A DNA stretch of 64,000 bases from GAS188 sp044445965. Lineage in GTDB: Bacteria; Pseudomonadota; Alphaproteobacteria; Rhizobiales; Beijerinckiaceae. Shown here one piece after another: positions 1-8,680 of this stretch (position 1 is its first letter; every line of letters starts with the position of its first letter). The stretch spans positions 1 through 64,000 of the forward strand of contig JBIOEJ010000007.1 of the NCBI GenBank assembly GCA_044445965.1, read 5' to 3'. The notes below the pieces were generated by a model, which was not told the origin of the DNA, made no database searches, and was given only the letters and a program-made list of their open reading frames with translations. A program made the translations under genes and the position numbers.

Positions 1-1
1 A

Positions 2-736
2 ACGCCCTTCCTCGCTGCCTTCCTCGGCTCCTTCGTGGAGTGCGTCGAGGCGATGACCATCGTCCTCGCCGTCGGCACGGTCCGCGGCTGGCGCTCGGCG
101 CTCGCGGGTCTCGCCGCGGGGCTCATCGTGCTGACGCTGCTGACGGCTGCCCTCGGCCCGGCGATCGCCCACGCGCCGGTCGAGCTCATCCAGATTTCCG
201 TCGGCGTGCTGCTGATCCTCTTCGGCATGGCATGGTTGCGCAAGGCGATCTTGAGGGCGGCGGGAATCATCGCCTTCCATGACGAGGAGGCGGCCTTCGC
301 GTCCGAGACGCGTCTATTGCGCGGCCTGCCTCCGACATTGTCGGCGCTCGATGCGGTTGCCGTCGCCGCATCCTTCAAATCCGTGCTGCTCGAGGGCGTC
401 GAGGTGGTGTTCATCGTCGTCGCCGTCGGCGTGCGGCAGGGACACCTCGCCTCGGCCGCGCAAGGGGCAGCGCTGGCGGCGGCCCTGGTGCTGGCGCTGG
501 CGCTGGTCGTGCGCCACCCCTTGTCGCTCGTGCCGGAGAACCTGCTGAAGTTCGGGGTCGGCGTGCTGATCTCGGCCTTCGGGCTGTTTTGGCTCGGCGA
601 AGGGTTGGGCGTCGCCTGGCCGGGCGGCGATCTCTTCATCCCGGCCATCGCCGCGGCGCTGCTCGCCTCAGCTCTATTCCTTGTCGTTCTCGCGAGGTGG
701 GCGGCGACGCCATTGATCAGGGGACAGGTCTCGTGA
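2..736 (+). CDS. Polytopic membrane protein, COG4280-like (5' end cut off by window edge)
   Basis: The frame is open from the first bases, so the start lies outside the window. The visible 244 residues are almost entirely hydrophobic, with about six or seven predicted membrane segments. Two similar segments carry paired glutamates, FVECVEAMTIVLAVG near the visible start and LEGVEVVFIVVAVG about 110 residues later. This suggests an internal duplication, and the E-x-x-E pattern recalls the REGxE motif of FTR1-type metal permeases. I recall the family as uncharacterised COG4280 membrane proteins; function is not established. The TGA stop overlaps the GTG start of the next gene, so the two are probably translated together. 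Confidence 0.7.
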   Translation, partial: TPFLAAFLGSFVECVEAMTIVLAVGTVRGWRSALAGLAAGLIVLTLLTAALGPAIAHAPVELIQISVGVLLILFGMAWLRKAILRAAGIIAFHDEEAAFASETRLLRGLPPTLSALDAVAVAASFKSVLLEGVEVVFIVVAVGVRQGHLASAAQGAALAAALVLALALVVRHPLSLVPENLLKFGVGVLISAFGLFWLGEGLGVAWPGGDLFIPAIAAALLASALFLVVLARWAATPLIRGQVS

Positions 737-963
737 CCATCTTGATTGCGCTTGCGAAGGAGATTGTCGGCATGTTTCTCGCCGACGGGCGTCTGCCCGT
801 CTGGCTGGTCCTGTGGATCGCGATGTGCGCTATTCTCGCCTATGCGGGATTAGGCGATTTCTGGCGCGGCGTGCTCCTCCTCGGTGGCGCCATCGTCGTT
901 CTGGCCGTGAATGTGCTCGGCGCCGCGTATGCGTCCGTCGCCTCCCGGCGCCAGCAGCGCTGA
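733..963 (+). CDS. Small two-helix membrane protein, function unknown
   Basis: A 76-residue protein starting at GTG 733, which overlaps the stop of the preceding membrane-protein gene (GTGA). It has two hydrophobic stretches, roughly residues 18–37 and 42–63, and a basic C-terminus ending RRQQR, so the tail is probably cytoplasmic. I recognise no family. The overlap with the COG4280-like gene suggests a small subunit or partner of that transporter-like protein. Only 12 bases separate it from the pseudouridine synthase gene, so all three may share a transcript. Confidence 0.6.
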   Translation: MTILIALAKEIVGMFLADGRLPVWLVLWIAMCAILAYAGLGDFWRGVLLLGGAIVVLAVNVLGAAYASVASRRQQR

Positions 964-975
964 GCGGAGGAACCC

Positions 976-2049
976 GTGCCATCCACTCTCGGGGTAAAGC
1001 AGGCTCCGCAGCCGAAAGCCGATCGACCCCGGTCGGAAGACGCGAGCGGACAGAGACAGGGCGTGCAAATCCTCGTCGTGGCGCAGGACGAGGCCGGGAT
1101 GCGCGTCGATCGCTTTCTCGAGGCGCGCTATCCGGGGCTCTCCTTCAGCCATATCCAGCGCGTCGTCCGCAAAGGCGAATTGCGCGTGGATGGCCGTCGC
1201 GTCGAGACCAAGGACAGGCTCGCGGCGGGACAGAAAGTGCGCGTGCCGCCCCTCTCGCTGGCGGCGCCGAAGCGCCAAGGACCGCCGAGCGAGACCGAGA
1301 AGACCAGGGAGTTCCTGCGAGGAATCACGCTCTACGAAGACGAGGACGTGCTGGTCCTGAACAAGCCGATGGGGCTTGCGGTGCAGGGCGGCTCCGGCAC
1401 CACCCGCCATGTGGACGGCATGCTCGGCTCGCTGCAGGGCACCGACGGCCAGCGACCTCGCCTCGTGCACCGGCTCGACAAGGATACCTCCGGCTGCCTC
1501 CTCGTGGCGAAGACGCGTTTCGCGGCGGCGGCGCTGGCCAAGAGCTTCCGCTCGCGCTCGGCGCGCAAGATCTACTGGGCGCTGGTCGCCGGAGTGCCGC
1601 GCGTGAGGAACGGGAAAATCTCCACTTTCCTCTCCAAGGAGGAAGTGAGCGAGCGGGACAGCCGCATGCGCATCGCCCAGCATGGCGATGACGGCGCGAT
1701 GCATGCCGTCACCTACTACGCGGTGGTCGAGACGGCGGCGCAGAAGCTCGCTTGGCTGTCGATGAAGCCGGTGACCGGACGTACCCATCAGCTTCGCGCC
1801 CATGCGGCCCATATGGGTCACCCGATCGTCGGCGATCCGAAATATTTCGATATCGAAAACTGGGAGTTCCCGGGCGGCCTTCAGAAGAAGCTCCACCTCT
1901 TGGCGCGCCGCATCGTGGTGCCGCATCCGCGCGGCAAAGGGGTGATCGACGTTTCCGCGCCCTTGCCGCCGCATATGGTCCAGAGCTTCAACCTCCTCGG
2001 CTTCGATGTCTCGCGCTACGACCCGATCGTCGAGGCGCCGGAAGAGTGA
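976..2049 (+). CDS. RluA-family 23S rRNA pseudouridine synthase (RluC-like)
   Basis: A 357-residue protein that isomerises uridine to pseudouridine in structured RNA. An S4 RNA-binding domain spans about residues 40–90 (VDRFLEARYPGLSFSHIQR). The RluA catalytic domain follows with the signature HRLDKDTSG at 165–173, Asp168 being the catalytic aspartate. The later motif GRTHQLRAHAAHMGHPIVGD is also typical. Length and S4 domain favour RluC/RluD over RluA, and the RluC assignment is by general similarity only. Start is GTG 976; the first 28 residues are low in conservation, so a later start is possible. The gene ends four bases into the ATP12 gene (GTGA overlap). Confidence 0.9.
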   Translation: MPSTLGVKQAPQPKADRPRSEDASGQRQGVQILVVAQDEAGMRVDRFLEARYPGLSFSHIQRVVRKGELRVDGRRVETKDRLAAGQKVRVPPLSLAAPKRQGPPSETEKTREFLRGITLYEDEDVLVLNKPMGLAVQGGSGTTRHVDGMLGSLQGTDGQRPRLVHRLDKDTSGCLLVAKTRFAAAALAKSFRSRSARKIYWALVAGVPRVRNGKISTFLSKEEVSERDSRMRIAQHGDDGAMHAVTYYAVVETAAQKLAWLSMKPVTGRTHQLRAHAAHMGHPIVGDPKYFDIENWEFPGGLQKKLHLLARRIVVPHPRGKGVIDVSAPLPPHMVQSFNLLGFDVSRYDPIVEAPEE

Positions 2050-2882
2050 CGGACGAGGGCGGCATGGGCGAGAGCGGCGTGGGCGAGGGCGGCCTGGGCG
2101 AGGATTTCCTCGAGAGCCTGCTCGGATCGGCAAGGAGCGCGCTCGACCCTCGGGAGGCGACGCGACGTGGCGCGAAGCGTGTGCTCCCGAAACGATTCTG
2201 GCGCGAGGTCACGATCGCGCAGCGGGAAGAGGGCTTCTCCGTCATGCTCGACGCCAAGCTGACGCGCACGCCGGCCCGCCATGAGCTCGTCGTGCCCGAC
2301 CGGTCGCTCGCGGAGGTCGTCGCGGCCGAATGGCGTGCCCTCGATCAGGAGATCGATCCGACGAAAATGCCGCTGACGCGGCTCGTCTTCGCGGCGATCG
2401 ACGCGGTGGCGTCCCTGCCCGGGCCGGTCGCGGCCGAGGTCGTCAAATATGCCGGCAGCGATCTGCTTTGCTACCGCGAGGCCGCCAATGAGCGGCTCGC
2501 CGCGCGCCAGGCCGCCCATTGGGACCCCCCGCTGGCTTACATGCGAGACGCATTCGGCGCCCGCTTTTCGCTCACGGCTGGCGTCATCTTCGTGGAGCAA
2601 CCCAAGGAGGCGCTGGAGGCGATCGGGCGAGCCGTCTCCGATGTGCCGGCGCCCTTCGGGCTCGCGGCGCTCCACAGCGCCACGACGCTCACCGGCTCGG
2701 CCATACTGGCGCTTGCGCTTGCCGCGGGACGCCTGTCGCCGGACGAGGCTTGGGCGGCTGCGCATGTGGACGAGGATTTCCAAATCGAGGCATGGGGCGA
2801 GGACATGGAGGCGGCGGAGCGCAGAGCTGGACGACGCGGCGAGTTCGACGCAGCAGCGCTTGTGCTCGAGACCTTGCGGTGA
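2046..2882 (+). CDS. ATP12-family F1-ATPase assembly chaperone
   Basis: A 278-residue protein of the ATP12 family, which in mitochondria binds the F1 alpha subunit before hexamer assembly and is conserved in alphaproteobacteria. Family features include KRFWREVTI, LTRTPARHELVVPDRSLAEVVAAEW, the YAGSDLLCYREA segment and the C-terminal ALHSATTLTGSAILALALA and AHVDEDFQIEAWGED. The start is uncertain: GTG 2046 overlaps the upstream stop, while ATG 2064 and GTG 2079 lie inside a glycine-rich repeat and would remove 6 or 11 residues. The order rluC-like–atp12 is, as I recall, common in rhizobiales. Confidence 0.9.
   Translation: MTDEGGMGESGVGEGGLGEDFLESLLGSARSALDPREATRRGAKRVLPKRFWREVTIAQREEGFSVMLDAKLTRTPARHELVVPDRSLAEVVAAEWRALDQEIDPTKMPLTRLVFAAIDAVASLPGPVAAEVVKYAGSDLLCYREAANERLAARQAAHWDPPLAYMRDAFGARFSLTAGVIFVEQPKEALEAIGRAVSDVPAPFGLAALHSATTLTGSAILALALAAGRLSPDEAWAAAHVDEDFQIEAWGEDMEAAERRAGRRGEFDAAALVLETLR
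2064..2105 (+). repeat. 15-bp tandem repeat at the start of the ATP12 gene
   Basis: Almost three copies of a 15-base unit of the form NTGGGCGAGRGCGGC lie at 2064, 2079 and 2094, in frame. They encode a Gly/Glu-rich stretch (MGESG, VGEGG, LGE). Each copy begins with ATG, GTG or CTG, so the array supplies alternative start codons. It precedes the conserved domain and could vary in length between strains. Confidence 0.6.
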
Positions 2883-2884
2883 GT

Positions 2885-2961
2885 GGCGAGTAGCGAGTAG
2901 CGAAAAGCGAGTAGGACCGGGTGAGCACCGGCTGCTTACCATTCGCTATTCGCTGCTCGCC
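2885..2961. repeat. Imperfect inverted repeat between atp12 and argS
   Basis: The left arm 2885–2904 (GGCGAGTAGCGAGTAGCGAA) and right arm 2942–2961 are complementary at 18 of 20 positions. The arms themselves are built from a short GCGAGTA/GCGAATA unit repeated several times. Elements of this kind recur in rhizobiales intergenic regions as I recall. It begins two bases after the atp12 stop, so the folded RNA could end or attenuate that transcript before argS. Confidence 0.6.
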
Positions 2962-2989
2962 ATTCGTTATCCTCGAGGCAGGCCCCGGA

Positions 2990-4741
2990 ATGAACATTTT
3001 CAAAGCGTTCGAGCGCCGGATCGCGGAGGTGCTGGCGGCGATGGCCGAGGATGGCGCCTTGCCCCGAGGTCTCGATCTGTCCCGCATCGTCTGCGAGCCG
3101 CCGCGCGATCCCAAGCATGGCGACATCTCGACCAATGCCGCCATGGTGCTCGCCAAGGAGGCGAGGACGAGTCCGCGCGCGCTCGCCGAGAGGATCGCCC
3201 GGCGTCTCGTCTCGCAAGGAGTCGCCAAGGCCGAGGTCGCAGGACCCGGCTTCATCAATCTTTCGCTAGAGCCGGGCGTCTTCGACGAAGTGCTGCGCGC
3301 CTGCCTCGCGCAGGGCTCGCGGTTCGGGGCCGCCGACATCGGCGCGGGCGCCAAGGTCAACGTCGAGTATGTTTCGACGAACCCGACCGGTCCGATCCAT
3401 ATCGGCCATGGGCGAGGCGCGGTCGTCGGCGACGCGATCGCGAGTCTACTTGCCTTCACCGGCCATGCGGCGACCCGCGAATACTACATCAACGACGCCG
3501 GCGCGCAGGTCGACGCGCTGGCGCGCTCGGCCCATCTTCGCTACCGCGAGGCGCTGGGCGAAGCGATCGGGGAGATACCGGCGGGGCTCTACCCGGGCGA
3601 TTACCTCAAAGCCGTCGGTGCGGCGCTGGCGCGCGAGCATGGCCCCAAATATGCGCGGGCGCCGGAAGCCGAATGGCTGCCCGTTATCCGGGCCGCCGCC
3701 ATCGACGCGATGATGGCGCTGATCCGCGAGGCTCTCGCGACGCTCGGCGTGCGGCACGACGTCTTCTTCTCGGAGCGCGGCCTCGGCAATGGCGGCAAGG
3801 TCGCCGCAGTGATCGCCGATCTTTCGGCACGCGGCCTCGTCTATCAGGGTCGGCTGCCGCCCCCCAAGGGCCAGGTCGACGAGGATTGGGAGGATCGCGA
3901 GCAGACCTTGTTCCGCTCGACGCAGTTCGGCGACGATGTCGACCGCCCCCTGAAGAAGTCCGACGGCAGCTTCACTTATTTCGCGGCCGACATCGCCTAT
4001 CACGCCTCGAAATTCGAGCGCGGCTTCAAGCTGATGATCGACGTGCTCGGCGCCGACCATGGCGGCTATGTCAAGCGCATGCAGGCCGCGGTGCGCGCCA
4101 TCAGCTCCGGCCAGGCCACACTCGATGTCCGGCTATGCCAGCTGGTGCGCCTGTTGCGCGGCGGCGAACCGGTTAAAATGTCGAAGCGGGCTGGAGATTT
4201 CGTGACGCTTCGTGAAGTGGTGGATGAGGTCGGCGCCGATGCAGTCCGCTTCATGCTGCTGATGCGCAAGAACGATGCGCCGCTCGACTTCGACCTCGTC
4301 AAGGTGATCGAGCAATCCAAAGACAATCCGGTCTTCTACGTGCAGTACGCCCATGCCCGCTGCGAGAGCGTGTTCCGCCAGGCGGCGGCGGCGCTGCCGA
4401 AGCTCGACCAACACCATGAAGCGCTCTCGCAGGCCGATCTTTCGCTCATTTCGGACCCCTCGGAGCGCTCCATCGTCAATTTGATCGCGCAATTCCCGCG
4501 CGTCGTGGAGCAGGCGGCCCATGCCCGTGAGCCCCACCGCATCGCCTTCTATCTCTATGAGCTGGCGAGTGAGTTCCACGCGCACTGGAATAAGGGCAAG
4601 GATTTTCCGGACTTACGCTTTATTAATCCAAATTCGACAAATCTAACGGCTGCGCGACTGGCGCTGGTGACCTGCGTCAGGAACGTGCTGGCTTCGGGAT
4701 TGGCGCTCTTAGGGGTATCCGCCCCGCTGGAAATGCGTTAA
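2990..4741 (+). CDS. argS: Arginyl-tRNA synthetase
   Basis: A 583-residue class I aminoacyl-tRNA synthetase that charges tRNA-Arg. It has the N-terminal additional domain, then the HIGH-type signature within NPTGPIHIGHGRGAVVGD, YYINDAGAQ, and the KMSKRAGDFVTL segment in the KMSKS position, where many ArgRS are degenerate but this one is well kept. The DALR anticodon-binding domain forms the C-terminus (FYLYELASEFHAHWNKG). Start ATG 2990 gives the usual N-terminus MNIFKAFERRIAEVLA. It heads the argS–SPOR–nagZ–scpAB run. Confidence 0.97.
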   Translation: MNIFKAFERRIAEVLAAMAEDGALPRGLDLSRIVCEPPRDPKHGDISTNAAMVLAKEARTSPRALAERIARRLVSQGVAKAEVAGPGFINLSLEPGVFDEVLRACLAQGSRFGAADIGAGAKVNVEYVSTNPTGPIHIGHGRGAVVGDAIASLLAFTGHAATREYYINDAGAQVDALARSAHLRYREALGEAIGEIPAGLYPGDYLKAVGAALAREHGPKYARAPEAEWLPVIRAAAIDAMMALIREALATLGVRHDVFFSERGLGNGGKVAAVIADLSARGLVYQGRLPPPKGQVDEDWEDREQTLFRSTQFGDDVDRPLKKSDGSFTYFAADIAYHASKFERGFKLMIDVLGADHGGYVKRMQAAVRAISSGQATLDVRLCQLVRLLRGGEPVKMSKRAGDFVTLREVVDEVGADAVRFMLLMRKNDAPLDFDLVKVIEQSKDNPVFYVQYAHARCESVFRQAAAALPKLDQHHEALSQADLSLISDPSERSIVNLIAQFPRVVEQAAHAREPHRIAFYLYELASEFHAHWNKGKDFPDLRFINPNSTNLTAARLALVTCVRNVLASGLALLGVSAPLEMR

Positions 4742-4859
4742 GTCGAACCGCGCACGTCCTGCGATCTTCACCGGGGGATCACCTTAGCGCCACATTCGCG
4801 GTGCTTTCGAATACGCAACCTTGAAGCCGCGAAGCTGGGGGACAGCTGTGAGGGCCGAA

Positions 4860-6638
4860 ATGACTGTGTCGAAGACCTCGGTTCAATCCATCGACCTCGA
4901 CGACCTCGAGCGGCAATTGCGTGAAGTTGCCGTCTCCTCGCTCCCGAAGAAAAACGATGATCCGCTTGCCGAGTTGGCGAGAATTGTTGGTCGAGACCGG
5001 TCGCTGCGCAGTGTCTCGGGTGGGCGCGCCGTCGCGCCGCAGCCCGCAGCTTTACGGGCGGCTGCGCCTGAAGGCTCGGCCGGCGAGGCGCGGTCCGGAG
5101 CCACCCATCCGGATCAAGCCCAGTTTGATCTCGAAACTTCGATCAAGGACGCCCTTCGGGCAGATCACTCCGCGCTTCGTGCGGATCACTCACCTGATGC
5201 GACGCAGGATGAGGCGGAATTATCGTTCGATCAAGATGAGCTCGTGGCCGAAGATGAGCCGCAGCAATATGCCGAGGAGTGGGAAGAACAGCCCTATGAA
5301 GATGACGGCGCCGATGCCGATGACGGCGGGGTTGCCCGGTTCGATTCCGTCGAGCACGTTCCGGATATGCCGGATGCGGCGATTCGGGGCGATACCACGA
5401 GGCGCCGTATCATATCGCCGCGCGTGCTGGCGCTTGCCGTGCCGGTTATTCTCGTCGGCATCGGTGTGGGCGCGACGGCCGTGATGCGCGCCGGCCCGAT
5501 GAGCAAGATCGGCCTCGATGCTCCCGTGATCAAAGCCGACGACGCACCGGTCAAGGTGCTGCCCGCCTCCGCCGCGGGCGGCGACCAGACGCCGTCGCAA
5601 ACGGCGCTCGGGGCTGCCGATCCGTCCGGCAAGCCGGGCCAAGTCGTGTTGGCGCGCCCCGAGCAGCCTGTCGACGTTGTCGCCGCCGCAAAAGCCGCGC
5701 AGCCGCGGGATCCTGCCTCGGCTCAGCCCCCGGCATCATCCGGCATCGTCATTCTGTCGGGCCCGGGCGCGGCTGCTTCGCCGGCATCCCCGCAACCACC
5801 GGCAGCAGAGGGCGCCGCGGTCGCGCCTACGCCGAGCGAAGCAAGCGCTGCTGCTGCTCCTGCGGCGGCGCCCATGCCGACTGCCGCCGCGTTGGTGCCG
5901 CTTCCCCAGCCGCCCCAGCCAGCTGCGCAAGGCTCGGCCTTCGGTACGCCGCATCGCGTTTCCACGGTCTCGGTGAAGCCTGACGGCACGATCGTGCCGA
6001 ACGGCAAATCGAGGACCGATGCCTTGCCGCCTGCTAAACCGATAGTCGCGGCGTCGGCGGATCCGGCGATTTCCACGACCGCCCCTGTTGCGACCGGCAG
6101 CGTCACGCCCGCGGCCAAGAAGCCTGCGGACACGATCCGCGCCAAGCCGTCCCCGGCCGTCAGCGCGGACGACCAGCAAGCCGCCAAGACCACCAAACCT
6201 GCTCCCTCGAAGCCGGCAAAGGCCAAGGTGCCTCAACTAGCCGAGGCCGATCACGCCCCGGCTCAGGCCGTCGACAGCAGCGCGCCCTTGTCGATCACGC
6301 CGCAGGGTCGACATGGCCGCACGCAGCTTGCCAGCGCCGCTCCGACGCAAGCTGCGTCTCCCGTGGCGCCCTCGGGCAATGCGGGGGCGAGCGCGGGTGG
6401 CGGCTTCTCGATCCAGCTCGCCTCGAGCCCGTCCGAGAGCGACGCCCGTGCCACGCTGTCGCGGCTGCAAAGGCAGTTCCCGAGCGAGCTCGGCGGGGGT
6501 TCGATCCGCCGCGCCGATCTCGGCAGCAAGGGCATATTCTATCGCGTGCGGGTCGGGCCGCTATCGCGCGAAGCCGCGGACAAGATGTGCTCGCAGATAC
6601 GGGCGGGCGGCGCGGACTGCATCCTCACCCGCGGTTGA
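4860..6638 (+). CDS. SPOR-domain cell-envelope protein
   Basis: A 592-residue protein from ATG 4860; GTG 4848 and TTG 4821 are in-frame alternatives. It has an acidic cytoplasmic N-terminus of about 180 residues, one membrane helix (VLALAVPVILVGIGVGATAVM), then a long Ala/Pro-rich periplasmic linker. A C-terminal SPOR domain (GGFSIQLASSPSESDARATL … FYRVRVGPLSREAADKMCSQI) follows. SPOR domains bind glycan strands stripped of stem peptides at the division septum. Its place between argS and nagZ is the usual one in this order. The low-complexity linker is likely unstructured. Confidence 0.9.
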   Translation: MTVSKTSVQSIDLDDLERQLREVAVSSLPKKNDDPLAELARIVGRDRSLRSVSGGRAVAPQPAALRAAAPEGSAGEARSGATHPDQAQFDLETSIKDALRADHSALRADHSPDATQDEAELSFDQDELVAEDEPQQYAEEWEEQPYEDDGADADDGGVARFDSVEHVPDMPDAAIRGDTTRRRIISPRVLALAVPVILVGIGVGATAVMRAGPMSKIGLDAPVIKADDAPVKVLPASAAGGDQTPSQTALGAADPSGKPGQVVLARPEQPVDVVAAAKAAQPRDPASAQPPASSGIVILSGPGAAASPASPQPPAAEGAAVAPTPSEASAAAAPAAAPMPTAAALVPLPQPPQPAAQGSAFGTPHRVSTVSVKPDGTIVPNGKSRTDALPPAKPIVAASADPAISTTAPVATGSVTPAAKKPADTIRAKPSPAVSADDQQAAKTTKPAPSKPAKAKVPQLAEADHAPAQAVDSSAPLSITPQGRHGRTQLASAAPTQAASPVAPSGNAGASAGGGFSIQLASSPSESDARATLSRLQRQFPSELGGGSIRRADLGSKGIFYRVRVGPLSREAADKMCSQIRAGGADCILTRG

Positions 6639-6689
6639 TCGGGAGCGGGAGCATCCATCGATCGCAGCTTCGCCGTTCCGGCTGAGGCG

Positions 6690-7703
6690 ATGCCTCCTCG
6701 AGCGTTGATACTCGGCTGCGCCGGGACGGCTCTCGACGCCGATGAGCGCGCTTTCTTCGAGGAGGCGCGGCCCTGGGGGTTGATCCTCTTCAAGCGGAAT
6801 GTCGCCGATCACGCTCAACTGCGCCGCCTGACCAGCGAATTCCGCGAGATCACGGGCCGCGACGACGCGCCTATACTGATCGATCAGGAAGGCGGGCGCG
6901 TGCAACGGCTGGGGCCGCCGCTCTGGCCCAATTATCCGGCGGCGGCGACCTTCGCCCGCATCAACGATCCTGAGGCGCGCCGCGAGGCGATCAGACTTGG
7001 TGCGCGGCTGATGGCGCATGACCTTGCCGCGGTCGGCATTACGGTCGACTGCCTGCCGGTGCTCGATGTTCCGGTCGCCGGCGCCGACGCGGTGATCGGG
7101 GACCGCGCCTATGGTTTCGATCCCGAAATCGTTGCGACCGCCGGAAGGGCCGTGGCGGAGGGACTCATCGCCGGCGGCGTGCTCCCGGTCATCAAGCACA
7201 TTCCCGGACATGGTCGCGCCACGGCCGATAGCCACCTTGCCCTACCGCATGTGGGCGCTACGCACGCCGAGCTCGCCGGTCACGACTTCGCCCCTTTCCG
7301 CATGATGACCGACATGCCGCTCGCCATGACGGCGCATGTGGTCTTCACCGCGATCGATGCGCATCATCCCGCCACGTTGTCGCGACGCGTGTTCCGGGAG
7401 ATCATCCGCGGCGAGATCGACTATGACGGGCTCGTCATGAGCGATGATCTTTCCATGAAGGCGCTTTCCGGCCCCTTTGCCGAGAGGACGCGTCGCGCCT
7501 ATGCGGCAGGCTGCGATGTCGTGCTGCACTGCAATGGCGACCGTGACGAGATGCGGGCCGTCCTATCGGCGGCCAGGCCCCTCGCCGGCCGCGCCAAGCG
7601 TCGCGCCGAAGCGGCGCTGGGACGTATCCGTCATGCGCCCGAGCCTTTCGATCCTGTGGACGGGCGAGCCCGTTTCACGGCGCTGCTTGCGGGAACCGCC
7701 TGA
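6690..7703 (+). CDS. nagZ: Beta-N-acetylhexosaminidase NagZ (GH3)
   Basis: A 337-residue cytoplasmic glycoside hydrolase of family 3 that removes GlcNAc from muropeptides during peptidoglycan recycling. The NagZ signature KHIPGHGRATADSH lies at about 169–182, containing the loop His/Asp general acid pair. The nucleophile Asp is in the YDGLVMSDDLSM segment. Length matches the family and there is no signal peptide. It starts at ATG 6690, 51 bases after the SPOR gene, and is followed by scpA, consistent with one long operon of cell-division functions. Confidence 0.96.
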   Translation: MPPRALILGCAGTALDADERAFFEEARPWGLILFKRNVADHAQLRRLTSEFREITGRDDAPILIDQEGGRVQRLGPPLWPNYPAAATFARINDPEARREAIRLGARLMAHDLAAVGITVDCLPVLDVPVAGADAVIGDRAYGFDPEIVATAGRAVAEGLIAGGVLPVIKHIPGHGRATADSHLALPHVGATHAELAGHDFAPFRMMTDMPLAMTAHVVFTAIDAHHPATLSRRVFREIIRGEIDYDGLVMSDDLSMKALSGPFAERTRRAYAAGCDVVLHCNGDRDEMRAVLSAARPLAGRAKRRAEAALGRIRHAPEPFDPVDGRARFTALLAGTA

Positions 7704-7855
7704 CCGGTCCAGATTCGGTTGGCGAATCACCTTGAGGATGTTCCTATCGCGGAAACGGTCGCACGATTCGTGGGATATGCTCCAGATCTCGAGTTTGGAG
7801 GTGTCTTTGCGGCCGAGTGAATTCCATCGGTCGCCGAGCGCGCCAGGTCGGACGA

Positions 7856-8680
7856 ATGATCAGCGAAGACCTTTTCGATGAGGATGCAACCGAGTTCGAC
7901 CGCGGAGAGAGCGATCCTGCCTTCGTGGTCGATGTCGGGGGGTTCGAGGGGCCTCTCGATCTGTTGCTGGAGCTGGCGCGTCGGCAAACCGTGGACCTCG
8001 CGGGAATCTCCATTCTCATGCTCGCCGAGCAGTATCTCGCCTTCATCGAAGGCGCGCGGCGCATCCGTCTGGAGCTTGCCGCCGACTATCTCGTGATGGC
8101 GGCCTGGCTCGCTTATCTCAAATCGCGCCTGCTGTTGCCCGAGCCGCAAAAAGCCGATGAGCCGGGGGCCGCCGACCTCGCCGCGGCGCTCGCCATGCGG
8201 CTTCGCCGCCTCGAGGCGATGCGCGAAGCGGCAAAACGCCTCACCGAAGGATCGCTGCTCGGCCGCGACGTGTTCCAGCGCGGCGATCCTGAGCCGCTCG
8301 CGGCTCCGCCTGACCGCCCCTTCGCCGACAACCTCCATGATCTGTTGCGCGCCTACGCGTCGCGTCGCCAGCGGCAGGCCATGGCGCGAGTGACGATTGC
8401 CAAGCGCTTCGTCTGGACGCTCGTCGAGGCGCGCGAGGCGCTCGCCATCATGCTCAGCGACCTGACGGACTGGGCCGTGCTCGACGAGTTCCTGGAGCGC
8501 TACGTGACCTCGCCGCGCCTGCGCCCGACCATCCGCGCCTCGGCCCTCGCCGCCGCGCTGGAGATGGCGCGCGATGGCAGCCTGGCATTATATCAGGATA
8601 GGGCGTTCGGCCCGATTCACGTGCGTCGCGGCATCACCGCGGCCGCCATGGCGGCAGCACAACCGGGAGCATCGGCATGA
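7856..8680 (+). CDS. scpA: Segregation and condensation protein A (kleisin)
   Basis: The kleisin subunit of the SMC–ScpAB complex that organises and segregates the chromosome. The N-terminal SMC-neck-binding segment is clear (VDVGGFEGPLDLLLELARRQ, VDLAGISILMLAEQYL, AADYLVMAAWLAYLKSRLLLPE), and the C-terminal winged-helix region contains DWAVLDEFLERYVTSPRLRPTIRASALAA-like sequence. ATG 7856 is chosen because AGG lies at a normal distance upstream and conserved sequence starts soon after; GTG 7817 would add 13 residues. Its stop overlaps the scpB start (ATGA). Confidence 0.95.
   Translation: MISEDLFDEDATEFDRGESDPAFVVDVGGFEGPLDLLLELARRQTVDLAGISILMLAEQYLAFIEGARRIRLELAADYLVMAAWLAYLKSRLLLPEPQKADEPGAADLAAALAMRLRRLEAMREAAKRLTEGSLLGRDVFQRGDPEPLAAPPDRPFADNLHDLLRAYASRRQRQAMARVTIAKRFVWTLVEAREALAIMLSDLTDWAVLDEFLERYVTSPRLRPTIRASALAAALEMARDGSLALYQDRAFGPIHVRRGITAAAMAAAQPGASA

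Noticed and set aside
850..2133. Minus-strand open frame of 427 codons opposite the pseudouridine synthase
   Set aside because: Antisense to a gene with catalytic motifs; composition is typical of shadow frames in GC-rich DNA.
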